Shown here in pieces: positions 7,424 to 13,754 of a DNA stretch of 13,754 nt (positions within the stretch are counted from its first letter, which is position 1; every line of letters begins with the position of its first letter). The notes beneath the pieces were generated by a model. The model did not search any database. It was not told the origin of the DNA and worked only from the letters and a program-made list of their open reading frames with translations. A program made the translations under genes and the position numbers. The stretch comes from Pyrinomonadaceae bacterium (GTDB lineage: Bacteria > Acidobacteriota > Blastocatellia > Pyrinomonadales > Pyrinomonadaceae), in assembly GCA_014379075.1 (NCBI GenBank), contig JACMMN010000242.1:1-13754 (forward strand). Direction: 5' to 3'.

Positions 7424-7447
7424 AGGAGATCGCAATTTCGATTTCCT
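7424..7447. promoter_or_regulatory. Imperfect 24-bp palindrome, possible operator
   Basis: AGGAGATCGCAA and TTTCGATTTCCT pair symmetrically at 10 of 12 positions around 7435/7436. The site covers the predicted first transcribed bases of the amidotransferase-like gene, a typical repressor position. There is no loop, so a protein-binding site is more likely than an RNA hairpin. The regulator is unknown. Confidence 0.4.
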
Positions 7448-7473
7448 GACGATTTCACATAGAATTAACCTTT

Positions 7474-8394
7474 ATGCTTGATGCAGCGGCAAATACATCG
7501 GTTTCGGAAGAATTACCTTTCCCATATAATAAGCGGGCTTTCTGCCGCTATGAGCCGATCGAAAAGAGAATAGTTCATGCACGCGTTTTGATCGTGAACA
7601 GCCTTTTGCGTTACGAATCCGACCTCTCGCCGCTGGCCGAAACCGACTGGAATGGAACGACGGACAGCAAGTTGCGATTTGAACGAAGGGTTTCGTCGAT
7701 GGCCTGCAACAATATTGCCAATAACGTTCTGAGGCTGGTGCAGAACCCAAAAACGTTAACTGTCCATCTTTCGGAAGTGGCAGAAGCTGCCGAGGCATTT
7801 CAGCCTGACGCGATAGTAATGAGCGGCACATTCAGCGATTTCGATTATTACAATCAGAAACAAATTGCGAAATTTACCGGTTTCATAAAGAACACAAAGA
7901 TTCCTGTTTTGGCCATCTGCGGCTCGCATCAACTCGTCGCTGTCGCATTCGGCTCTGAGCTGAAAACTCTCGACGATCTCAAACTTTCGGAAAAGCGAAC
8001 AGACAGGCTGGTCGAATATCAATACCGTTTCGTCAAGATCGTCGACAAGTCCGATCCGATCTTCGACGGAAACGAAGATGAATCGTCCGGTATCTGGCAG
8101 GATTACACGAAGGAAGACGACATCCTTCGCGTTTGGCAAAACCATGGTGTCCAGGTCGACGGCATTCCCGATGGCTTTAAATTGCTGGCCACATCCTACC
8201 TCTGCAAAAATCAGATGATGGCCAAAGTCTCCGAAGGCCAGATGATCTACTCCGTCCAGTTTCACCTAGAAAAATCATTTGAGGACTGGTCCAAAAACCC
8301 TACTCGATGGGAACATCCCAACGAATCGCGAGATGGGAGAATTCTTTTTGAGAATTTCCTTAAACTTGCTCTCAAGCATAAAAACTCGCTGTAA
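7474..8394 (+). CDS. Class I glutamine amidotransferase-like protein
   Basis: The 306-residue protein has a GATase1 (flavodoxin-like) fold signature. After an unusual N-terminal extension, the core begins with the strand ARVLIVNSLL (36-45). PDAIVMSGTFSDFDYY (111-126) is in the place of the oxyanion-strand Gly of GATases. VLAICGSHQL (145-154) is the nucleophile elbow with Cys149, NHGVQVDGIPDGFKLLATS (223-241) is the conserved NH-x-x-x-V segment, and YSVQFHLEKSF (259-269) supplies His264 and Glu266. The Cys-His-Glu triad is therefore complete. It most resembles stand-alone GMP-synthase-like GATases or gamma-glutamyl hydrolases; no synthetase domain is attached, so the acceptor is unknown. No Shine-Dalgarno site precedes ATG 7474, and a later start is possible because the first ~30 residues have no family counterpart that I recognise. 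It is convergent with a GCS2-family ligase. Confidence 0.82.
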   Translation: MLDAAANTSVSEELPFPYNKRAFCRYEPIEKRIVHARVLIVNSLLRYESDLSPLAETDWNGTTDSKLRFERRVSSMACNNIANNVLRLVQNPKTLTVHLSEVAEAAEAFQPDAIVMSGTFSDFDYYNQKQIAKFTGFIKNTKIPVLAICGSHQLVAVAFGSELKTLDDLKLSEKRTDRLVEYQYRFVKIVDKSDPIFDGNEDESSGIWQDYTKEDDILRVWQNHGVQVDGIPDGFKLLATSYLCKNQMMAKVSEGQMIYSVQFHLEKSFEDWSKNPTRWEHPNESRDGRILFENFLKLALKHKNSL

Positions 8395-8433
8395 TCAGCA
8401 CAACACGCCTGTACTCGAATTTTGTAACTAAAG

Positions 8434-8446
8434 CGGGTTCCACCCG
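8434..8446. terminator. Weak hairpin between convergent genes
   Basis: CGGGT (8434-8438) and ACCCG (8442-8446) form a 5-bp G/C-rich stem with a TCC loop, 40 bases after the amidotransferase-like stop. It is followed by ACGCTATTAAATTT, which has no proper U-tract. It is the best terminator candidate in the 121-base convergent gap (8395-8515), but weak. Confidence 0.25.
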
Positions 8447-8515
8447 ACGCTATTAAATTTGTCGCGTTGAACGACCTAAGGGAAATGCTGCAGAATCTAG
8501 CTATGGCAGCTAAAA

Positions 8516-9637
8516 TCAATCAAAACATTTCTCCGGAACGTTTTCCATTGTGTTTACGATCAGCATATCGACGACCGCGTTGAAGTCGCCGCCGGATTCC
8601 TCGAAAACCCGTAACTGTTCGTCGGCAGAAGTTCCGCGGTCGAGAATCGTGTGTATATGCTCGATCTCTTTTCGGGAATCCAATGGGTCAACGACATCGT
8701 CAACAAATTCGAGTAATTCACGGATAAGATCTTTGACCGGCACTTCCTTTTGTTTGCCGAGATCGAGCAGCATGCCGTCCAAGCCGTACCGGATCGCACG
8801 CCACTTGTTTTCCAGGATCAACCGCCGGTGATAGATTCTAAAACCGAGGTTTTTATCGATCAAGATCGTGAGTTTCGCAACAATTGCCTGGAACAGGGCG
8901 GCCACGGCGATGGTGTCGTCGACGCGCGTCGGAATGTCGCAGATGCGGAATTCGAGCGTAGGAAATAGATGATGCGGCCGGACGTCCCACCATATCTTCG
9001 AACCGTCCTGCATGCAATTCATTTTTATTAAAAGATCGACGTAGCTTTGGTACTGTTGGTAAGATTCGAATGTATCCGGTATTTCAGTTCGCGGGAATTT
9101 TTTAAAGACTTCGCAGCGATAAGATTTCAGACCAGTGTTGAATCCGAGCCAGAACGGTGACGAAGTCGTCATTGCCAGAATATGAGGCAAAAAATATCGG
9201 GCAGCATTCATTATTTGAATTCGCCGTTCAAGATCAGGGATCCCAACGTGGACATGGACACCGAAGATCAGCAGCGACCGTGCGACCATTTGAAGTTCAT
9301 CTACCAGCAGCTTATAGCGGTCGCCGTCGTAGATCAGCTGCTCTGACCATTTCGAGAACGGATGGGTTGATGCTGCGACGATTTCCATCCCCTTCTTCTT
9401 GGCAAGGCTCGAAATAATGCAACGCAGCGTCGTGATGTCTTCGCGGGCTTCACTAATGTTCGCGCAAACGCCGGTGCCGACCTCGATCATCGACTGGATC
9501 ATTTCCGGTTTGATCTTTTCTCCGAGAAGCAATTTGCCTTCTTCCAGAATTTCCGAAACGTGCGATTTTAGTTCGCGCGTTACCGGATCAACGATTTGGA
9601 ACTCTTCCTCAATGCCGAGCGTGAATTGACTGAACAT
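8516..9637 (-). CDS. GCS2/YbdK-family carboxylate-amine ligase (glutamate-cysteine ligase-like)
   Basis: The 373-residue product is a member of the glutamate-cysteine ligase family 2 (GCS2, YbdK type), ATP-dependent enzymes that join the gamma-carboxyl of glutamate to an amine; YbdK itself is only a weak glutamate-cysteine ligase. Motifs in order are TLGIEEEFQIVDP (6-18, metal/ATP glutamates), FGVHVHVGIPD (125-135), TTSSPFWLGFNTG (157-169), KIWWDVRPHHLFPTLEFRICD (214-234) and NKWRAIRYGLDG (277-288). Length is normal for the family. A TTG at 9649 would add MKKY, but ATG 9637 puts GIEEEF at the usual distance from the N-terminus, so it is preferred; no clear Shine-Dalgarno site is visible at either. 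The lysR gene lies upstream on the same strand across a 192-base gap, too wide to assume one operon. Substrate is not predictable from sequence; it need not make glutathione precursors. Confidence 0.92.
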   Translation of the reverse strand: MFSQFTLGIEEEFQIVDPVTRELKSHVSEILEEGKLLLGEKIKPEMIQSMIEVGTGVCANISEAREDITTLRCIISSLAKKKGMEIVAASTHPFSKWSEQLIYDGDRYKLLVDELQMVARSLLIFGVHVHVGIPDLERRIQIMNAARYFLPHILAMTTSSPFWLGFNTGLKSYRCEVFKKFPRTEIPDTFESYQQYQSYVDLLIKMNCMQDGSKIWWDVRPHHLFPTLEFRICDIPTRVDDTIAVAALFQAIVAKLTILIDKNLGFRIYHRRLILENKWRAIRYGLDGMLLDLGKQKEVPVKDLIRELLEFVDDVVDPLDSRKEIEHIHTILDRGTSADEQLRVFEESGGDFNAVVDMLIVNTMENVPEKCFD

Positions 9638-9829
9638 ATATTTTTTCAAGAGTTATCAGCAGAAAGCGGAAAAACGATTTCAACGGACTTTTCGGTATTT
9701 TCGGGTACAGCTACTTTTACAGTATTCTAACTCATTTTTCACCCATACAGTAAAGTCTTTTCCCCTAAGCGATACTTCGAGCGAAGCCGATTGATCTAGT
9801 TTTTTGGATCGTCGATCAGCCCGTCCGAT

Positions 9830-10714
9830 CTACTGTTTATCCATTTCCTTAGCGATCTTCAAAAATGCTTCGGCTGCGTGAGATAAGACGGAATTGCGCC
9901 GGTAAATGAGATGCAGCTTTCGTTCAAGCTTCATTTCAATAACCGATAAACCGACAAGCTGCCCGCTCGCGATCTCAGCTTTTGCAGTAAGTTTTGGCAC
10001 TAAGGCAACGCCGATGCCGGTTTCAACCAATCGCTTGATTGCTTCCAGCGAAGGCAGCTCAACCGCAATATTCAAAGGTGTTTTATGCTTTTCAAATGTT
10101 TCGATCACCTTTTTCCGGTACGGCGAAAGAGCATTGTGAGCAATAAATGTTTCATCACGTAGATCCTTAATGGAAACTTTCGTTTTCGAAGAGAACGGGT
10201 GCTGGGGCGAGACTATCAATATTAGCTCATCTGACAAAACGGAGACCGATTTAACGGATTCGTCCGTCGGCCTAAAGGAAATAACGCCGATTTCCGCTTC
10301 GCGGGCGGTGATCTCCTTCGGGATCCGGCTGGCGACGCCCCGCTGGACTTCGATCTTGATCAGCGGATGCCGTTTGCGAAATTCCTGAATCACGGGAAGC
10401 AGATAAAAAACGGTGTGTTCGTTGGCGCTGATCGTCACTTTGCCGTTGTGCAGATTGCGCATTTCTTTTATCGCCGTTTGTGCGGAATATCGAAGGTTCA
10501 GCATCTGCCGGGCATATTCGAGCAATAATTCTCCAGCGTATGTCAGCGTTCCATCCTTTGAAGAGCGGTCGAACAATTTTTCCCCGATCTCAGTTTCCAA
10601 CCGGCGGATCGCCTGGCTGACCGCTGGCTGCGTCCGGCCGAGAACCTCGGCCGCCCTCGAAAAACTCTTCTCTCTAGCCACCGTCACGAGGACTTCCAAT
10701 TGATTGATATCCAT
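9830..10714 (-). CDS. LysR-family transcriptional regulator, divergent from leuA
   Basis: The 294-residue protein has the standard LysR layout. Residues 1-60 form the winged helix-turn-helix (MDINQLEVLVTVAREKSFSR, AAEVLGRTQPAVSQAIRRLE, TEIGEKLFDRSSKDGTLTYAG). A linker helix runs to about 88, and a periplasmic-binding-protein-like effector domain fills 90-290, including EITAREAEIGVISFRP and LVETGIGVALVPKL. Length and domain spacing are normal. LysR proteins usually control themselves and the divergently transcribed gene; here that is leuA, with a perfect T-N11-A dyad in the shared 219-base region. The effector is unknown, but a leucine-pathway intermediate such as 2-isopropylmalate is a reasonable guess. 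The second HTH helix carries PAVSQAIRRLE, typical of the family. It is not identifiable as LeuO from sequence alone. Confidence 0.93.
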   Translation of the reverse strand: MDINQLEVLVTVAREKSFSRAAEVLGRTQPAVSQAIRRLETEIGEKLFDRSSKDGTLTYAGELLLEYARQMLNLRYSAQTAIKEMRNLHNGKVTISANEHTVFYLLPVIQEFRKRHPLIKIEVQRGVASRIPKEITAREAEIGVISFRPTDESVKSVSVLSDELILIVSPQHPFSSKTKVSIKDLRDETFIAHNALSPYRKKVIETFEKHKTPLNIAVELPSLEAIKRLVETGIGVALVPKLTAKAEIASGQLVGLSVIEMKLERKLHLIYRRNSVLSHAAEAFLKIAKEMDKQ

Positions 10715-10826
10715 ATAATTAGATCACGAGCTCATCGCTCGATAACATTTAACACAAATTTCGAAAGGCGTAGCTATTGCTGATAAAACTCTTACACACA
10801 CGACCTTATCATGATATTAACAAAGA

Positions 10827-10849
10827 TTATGTTATATAGGAATACATAA
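10827..10849. promoter_or_regulatory. LysR-type operator TTATGT-N11-ACATAA
   Basis: TTATGT (10827-10832) and ACATAA (10844-10849) are perfect 6-base inverted repeats around exactly 11 bases, fitting the T-N11-A consensus of LysR-family boxes. It lies between lysR and leuA and ends 2 bases before the leuA -35 box, centred about 48 bases upstream of the predicted leuA transcription start. A 10-bp palindrome TATCATGATA (10807-10816) lies just upstream and could be a second site. Confidence 0.65.
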
Positions 10850-10851
10850 CG

Positions 10852-10879
10852 TTGACTTTGTTTTGTCCCGCGCTATACC
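10852..10879 (+). promoter_or_regulatory. sigma70-like promoter of leuA
   Basis: TTGACT (10852-10857, 5/6 to consensus) and TATACC (10874-10879, 4/6) are separated by 16 bases. Transcription would begin near 10886, about 48 bases before ATG 10934. The LysR-type dyad directly upstream supports a regulated promoter here. Confidence 0.6.
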
Positions 10880-10909
10880 ATGCAGTCAAAGGTTCGCATA
10901 TTCCCGGTA

Positions 10910-10921
10910 TTTTGATCAAAA
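10910..10921. promoter_or_regulatory. 12-bp perfect palindrome before leuA
   Basis: TTTTGATCAAAA is a perfect palindrome ending 12 bases before the leuA ATG, about 25-36 bases downstream of the predicted transcription start. It could be a repressor site in the leader. It covers the place where a Shine-Dalgarno site would begin; none is visible. Confidence 0.35.
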
Positions 10922-10933
10922 GTTTTAGAAAAT

Positions 10934-12109
10934 ATGACCCATTCCGAACAGATCGCCATTTTTGATACGACACTGCGTGACGGCGAACAATCGCCAGGCT
11001 GTTCCATGTATTTGGAAGAAAAGATCGAAATGGCCCGGCAGCTCGAGCGGCTCGGGGTCAATGTGATCGAGGCCGGTTTTCCCGTAGCTTCGGATGGAGA
11101 TTTTCGGGCTGTGCAGGCCGTTTCGGAAGAATGCAAGTCAGCAACGGTCGCCGCGCTTTGCCGCACTATCGTCGAGGATGTTTATCGGGCGGCTGAGGCA
11201 TTGCGAAAGGCGAGAAAACCGCGTATACATACCTTCGTCGCGACTTCGGATATACATCTCGAATATAAATTGAAAAAGACTCGGGCTGAAGTTTTACGAA
11301 TGACGAAGACAGCGATCCGTGCGGCTCGAAATTTCGCCGATGAAGTGGAATTTTCCGCCGAAGACGCGACCCGCAGTGACATAGATTATATCTGCGAAGT
11401 TTTTGACACGGCGGTCGATGCTGGTGCAACAGTTTTAAATATTCCGGATACGGTCGGCTATACATTGCCGACGGAATTCGCCCATCTGGTCGAAACCGTA
11501 AAAAAGAAAGTTGTCGGCGACAAGCCGGTGACGATCAGCGTGCATTGCCATAACGATCTGGGCTTGGCCGTCGCGAATAGTCTGGCTGCCATCACTGCCG
11601 GTGCGAGACAGGTGGAATGTACCGTAAACGGGATTGGCGAGCGTGCCGGAAACGCATCGCTCGAAGAATTGGTCATGGCCTGTGCCGTACGCGCCGATAA
11701 GATCCCTTATTTCAACACAATCGATACAACGCAGTTGTATCCGACGAGCCAGCTTCTTTCTTCTATAATCAGCTTTGGCGTACAGCCGAACAAGGCGATC
11801 GTCGGCAGAAATGCCTTCGCTCACGAAGCCGGGATCCATCAGCACGGTGTACTTAGTAACCCTCTTTGCTACGAAATAATGACCCCGGAATCGGTCGGCG
11901 TGCCGAGTAATGATATTGTGCTGGGCAAACATTCCGGCAGGCATGCACTACACTCGCGTTACGAAGAAATGGGTTATCAATTCGATAGCAATGAGATCAC
12001 GGAAATATATTCGAAATTTGTCGCTTTGGCAGACCGCAAAAAGAATATTTACGATCAGGACCTATTGGCGATAATGCCAAGCCGCGTCCCGGCAGCAGTC
12101 GCGGCCTAA
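10934..12109 (+). CDS. leuA: 2-isopropylmalate synthase, short form without regulatory domain
   Basis: LeuA condenses acetyl-CoA with 2-ketoisovalerate to 2-isopropylmalate, the committed step of leucine synthesis. The TIM barrel has FDTTLRDGEQSPG (10-22, metal Asp11 and catalytic Arg/Glu), EAGFPVAS, VEFSAEDATRS, VHCHNDLGLAVANS (203-216, metal His204 and His206) and VNGIGERAGNASLEE (231-245, metal Asn240). The linker subdomains have AFAHEAGIHQHGVL and LGKHSGRHA. The protein ends at residue 391, right after subdomain II (NIYDQDLLAI), so the ~130-residue C-terminal leucine-binding domain of full LeuA (~520 residues) is absent. There is no frameshift sign downstream: a hairpin and leuB follow. 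Homocitrate or citramalate synthase are homologous alternatives, but leuB and leuC directly downstream make LeuA the best call. Feedback by leucine through the usual domain is not expected. Confidence 0.9.
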   Translation: MTHSEQIAIFDTTLRDGEQSPGCSMYLEEKIEMARQLERLGVNVIEAGFPVASDGDFRAVQAVSEECKSATVAALCRTIVEDVYRAAEALRKARKPRIHTFVATSDIHLEYKLKKTRAEVLRMTKTAIRAARNFADEVEFSAEDATRSDIDYICEVFDTAVDAGATVLNIPDTVGYTLPTEFAHLVETVKKKVVGDKPVTISVHCHNDLGLAVANSLAAITAGARQVECTVNGIGERAGNASLEELVMACAVRADKIPYFNTIDTTQLYPTSQLLSSIISFGVQPNKAIVGRNAFAHEAGIHQHGVLSNPLCYEIMTPESVGVPSNDIVLGKHSGRHALHSRYEEMGYQFDSNEITEIYSKFVALADRKKNIYDQDLLAIMPSRVPAAVAA

Positions 12110-12177
12110 GTTTTGAGTTCAAGCTTCAGCGTGCTTCTTCGTTAGGCAAAAAGCATGCTGAAGCTTTAACTCAGAAC
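12110..12177 (+). repeat. 27-bp intercistronic hairpin between leuA and leuB
   Basis: The arms 12110-12136 and 12151-12177 pair at 26 of 27 positions in RNA, counting two G-U pairs, around a 14-base loop (12137-12150). The single mismatch is 12120 against 12167. The core is AAGCTTCAGC / GCTGAAGCTT. It begins at the base after the leuA stop and ends 11 bases before the leuB ATG. No U-tract follows, so it is not a standard terminator. It may be an mRNA-stabilising or processing stem, or one copy of a dispersed palindromic (REP/MITE-like) element. Confidence 0.85.
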
Positions 12178-12188
12178 ACTTGAACATT

Positions 12189-13286
12189 ATGAAAATCACA
12201 GTATTGCCCGGAGATGGTGTCGGCCCGGAGGTCACTCGTGAAGCCGTTCGAGTTTTAATCGATGTCGGGGCAATCTTCGGGATCGCAATCGAAACCGAGG
12301 AACATCTAATCGGCGGAGCGGCAATTAAAGCAGCGGGCACTCCGCTGCCGGATGAGACTCTACGTGCATGCGACGACAGTGATGCGGTGTTTCTCGGAGC
12401 GGTCGGCTCACCCGAATTCGACGATCTGCTGCCCGAACAACGGCCCGAGATCGGTTTGTTGGGTTTGCGCCGCGCATTGGGCGGATTCGCGAACCTTCGC
12501 CCAGCCAAAGCGATTCCTGCACTGATCGATTCTTCACCGCTTCGCCCCGAGATATTCATAGGAACCGATCTGCTGATCGTGCGCGAACTGCTCGGAGGAT
12601 TATATTTCGGCGAACCTCGTGGTTTCGATCCGGATAGCGCCGAAGCCTTTAACACGATGCGGTACGGCATAGATGAGATAGATCGCGTCGCCCGCGTTGC
12701 TTTTGAGCTAGCCAAGGGACGTAAGGGCAAGGTAACGTCGGTCGATAAGGCAAACGTACTCGAAACCTCGAGGCTCTGGCGCACGACGGTTTCGGAGATC
12801 GCAAAGGATTATCCATCCGTCGAACTGGAACATTTTCTGGTCGATTCGTGCGCTATGCATCTCGTGACCAACCCATCGCAGTTCGATGTGATCCTGACCG
12901 AGAACCTTTTCGGCGATATTTTGTCAGACGAAGCGGCGGTTCTCACGGGTTCGCTGGGCATGCTGCCGTCGGCTACTATTGGTGGTAAGGTCGATCTCTA
13001 CGAACCGGTACATGGTTCCGCTCCCGGGATTGCCGGACAAAATGTAGCAAATCCGCTGGGTGCGATTGCCTCTGTTGCAATGCTCTTCAGGCACACGGGG
13101 AAAAGTGAATCCGCCGCCAAAGCTGTCGAAGACGGGATAACAAAAGTCCTCGAAGAAGGCTACCGGACGGTGGATATTGCCGGCGAGAATTGTCACAAAT
13201 TGGTCTCGACGCTCGAAATGGGAAGCCTGGCCGCCCGTTACGCCGTGGATAGCGCAAATTTCAGCTATGCTTATCACGCGGTTTAA
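12189..13286 (+). CDS. leuB: 3-isopropylmalate dehydrogenase
   Basis: LeuB oxidatively decarboxylates 3-isopropylmalate to 2-ketoisocaproate with NAD. The 365-residue product is the normal length. Signatures are KITVLPGDGVGPEV (2-15), the substrate arginines in LLGLRRALGGFANLRP (90-104) and IVRELLGGLYFGEPRG (130-145, Arg132 and Tyr140), SVDKANVLETSRLWR (184-198, Lys187), and the metal aspartates Asp219, Asp243 and Asp247 in LVDSCAMHLV and TENLFGDILSDEAA. EPVHGSAPGIAGQNVANPLG (272-291) is the NAD-binding loop. The LeuB-type LGLRRAL and residues around Tyr140 separate it from isocitrate dehydrogenase. The frame extends to TTG 12180, but ATG 12189 gives the family N-terminus MKITVLPGDG. No Shine-Dalgarno site is visible in the 11 bases between the upstream hairpin and the start. 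Confidence 0.97.
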   Translation: MKITVLPGDGVGPEVTREAVRVLIDVGAIFGIAIETEEHLIGGAAIKAAGTPLPDETLRACDDSDAVFLGAVGSPEFDDLLPEQRPEIGLLGLRRALGGFANLRPAKAIPALIDSSPLRPEIFIGTDLLIVRELLGGLYFGEPRGFDPDSAEAFNTMRYGIDEIDRVARVAFELAKGRKGKVTSVDKANVLETSRLWRTTVSEIAKDYPSVELEHFLVDSCAMHLVTNPSQFDVILTENLFGDILSDEAAVLTGSLGMLPSATIGGKVDLYEPVHGSAPGIAGQNVANPLGAIASVAMLFRHTGKSESAAKAVEDGITKVLEEGYRTVDIAGENCHKLVSTLEMGSLAARYAVDSANFSYAYHAV

Positions 13287-13307
13287 GAGGCGATCCTGAT
13301 ATTTTGT

Positions 13308-13346
13308 TTTGTTTCACCTCACATATGGCATTTGAGATGAAACAAA
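13308..13346 (+). repeat. 14-bp intercistronic hairpin between leuB and leuC
   Basis: TTTGTTTCACCTCA (13308-13321) and TGAGATGAAACAAA (13333-13346) pair at 13 of 14 positions around an 11-base loop, CATATGGCATT. The mismatch is 13317 against 13337. The hairpin starts 21 bases after the leuB stop and ends 13 bases before the leuC ATG, the same placement as the leuA-leuB hairpin although the sequences differ. There is no U-tract after it. Confidence 0.75.
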
Positions 13347-13359
13347 CTCCCTTCAGAAA

Positions 13360-13754
13360 ATGAAAACGCTTTACGATAAAATTTGGGATGCTCACATTGT
13401 TCATGACGAACCGCTAAAGCCTTCCCTGCTTTACATAGATCTGCATTTGATCCACGAGGTCACATCTCCGCAGGCTTTCGACGGCTTGCGGGTGAATTCC
13501 AGAAAAGTCCGCCGTGCCGAATTGACCGTTGCGACAGTCGATCACGCGATTCCGACGATCAATCGACATTTACCTTTTAATGATCCGATAGCCGCGAAAC
13601 AGGTCGAGGCGCTGCGGAAAAACTGCAGCGATTTTGGAGTCCGATTGTATGATCTGGATCGGATCGAACAAGGGATAATTCATGTCTTTGGACCTGAGCA
13701 GGGGTTGACGCATCCGGGCATGACCATAGTCTGCGGCGATTCGCATACGTCCAC
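13360..13754 (+). CDS. leuC: 3-isopropylmalate dehydratase large subunit (3' end outside window)
   Basis: LeuC with LeuD forms the iron-sulphur isopropylmalate isomerase, which converts 2- to 3-isopropylmalate. From ATG 13360 the frame is open to the edge, giving 131 codons of an expected ~460. It reads MKTLYDKIWDAHIVHDE, then YIDLHLIHEVTSPQAFDGLR (25-44), VDHAIPTIN (60-68), GIIHVFGPEQGLTHPGMTIV and CGDSHTS, all classic LeuC sequence; the CGDSHT motif is part of the aconitase-family active site. The cluster [4Fe-4S] cysteines would lie beyond the window. The start follows a hairpin by 13 bases with no clear Shine-Dalgarno site. leuD is expected downstream. Confidence 0.96.
   Translation, partial: MKTLYDKIWDAHIVHDEPLKPSLLYIDLHLIHEVTSPQAFDGLRVNSRKVRRAELTVATVDHAIPTINRHLPFNDPIAAKQVEALRKNCSDFGVRLYDLDRIEQGIIHVFGPEQGLTHPGMTIVCGDSHTS

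Noticed and set aside
9650..9829. Possible terminator or regulatory RNA between lysR and the GCS2-family gene
   Set aside because: GATC-GAC-GATC and CTTCG-AG-CGAAG inverted repeats are present, but the first is followed by A residues on the lysR transcript and the second has a 2-base loop. No convincing promoter with good spacing was found. I see nothing firm in this stretch.
10880..10915. Possible leader peptide (MQSKVRIFPVF) before leuA
   Set aside because: It has no Leu codons, its ATG would lie upstream of the predicted transcription start (about 10886), and no terminator/antiterminator pair is visible, so leucine attenuation is not supported.
12119..12784. 221-residue open frame on the minus strand
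   Set aside because: It is antisense to leuB and runs through the leuA-leuB hairpin; Ser/Arg/Pro-rich low-complexity composition marks a shadow.

Overview
The window is ordinary, gene-dense bacterial chromosome, with about 50% G+C by eye in the conserved genes. It holds the end of a respiratory complex I operon on the left, a small accessory block in the middle, and the start of a leucine-biosynthesis cluster on the right. Gene style and neighbourhood (short secreted TonB-C-terminal and DUF1684 proteins, nearly no visible Shine-Dalgarno sites) suggest an Acidobacteriota relative, possibly Blastocatellia/Pyrinomonadaceae. That placement is an impression from protein style, not a database result. 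I see no rRNA, tRNA, CRISPR array, transposase or phage gene.

Region 1 (1-6834, + strand) is the nuoL-nuoM-nuoN tail of the NADH:quinone oxidoreductase operon, with two genes for exported proteins set between the three antiporter-like subunits. The order is nuoL (5' end outside the window), a signal-peptide protein with a TonB-like C-terminal domain, nuoM, a signal-peptide DUF1684 protein, nuoN, and a chloramphenicol-acetyltransferase-fold protein. Gaps are 4, 7, -4, -4 and 6 bases, so all six genes should be one transcript. A four-copy 9-base repeat (GTTACANNN) and an 11-bp inverted repeat follow the last gene.

Region 2 (6835-9829) holds a small basic protein of unknown function (+), a class I glutamine-amidotransferase-like protein (+) behind a candidate promoter and palindrome, and, convergent to it, a GCS2/YbdK-type carboxylate-amine ligase (-). 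Both recognised enzymes belong to families that act on gamma-glutamyl or glutamine chemistry, so a functional link is possible but unproven.

Region 3 (9830-13754) has a LysR-family regulator (-) divergent from leuA (+), followed by leuB and the first 131 codons of leuC. The 219-base divergent control region carries a perfect LysR-type dyad, TTATGT-N11-ACATAA. It abuts a sigma70-like promoter aimed at leuA, so the regulator probably controls the leu genes and itself. LeuA is the short form without the leucine-feedback domain, which would leave control to transcription. Long hairpins sit in both the leuA-leuB and leuB-leuC gaps, each ending 11-13 bases before the next start codon.

Nothing here amounts to a clearly new system. 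The observations most worth following are the exported proteins built into the nuo operon, the paired leu intercistronic hairpins, the LysR/leuA control region, and the GTTACA array.
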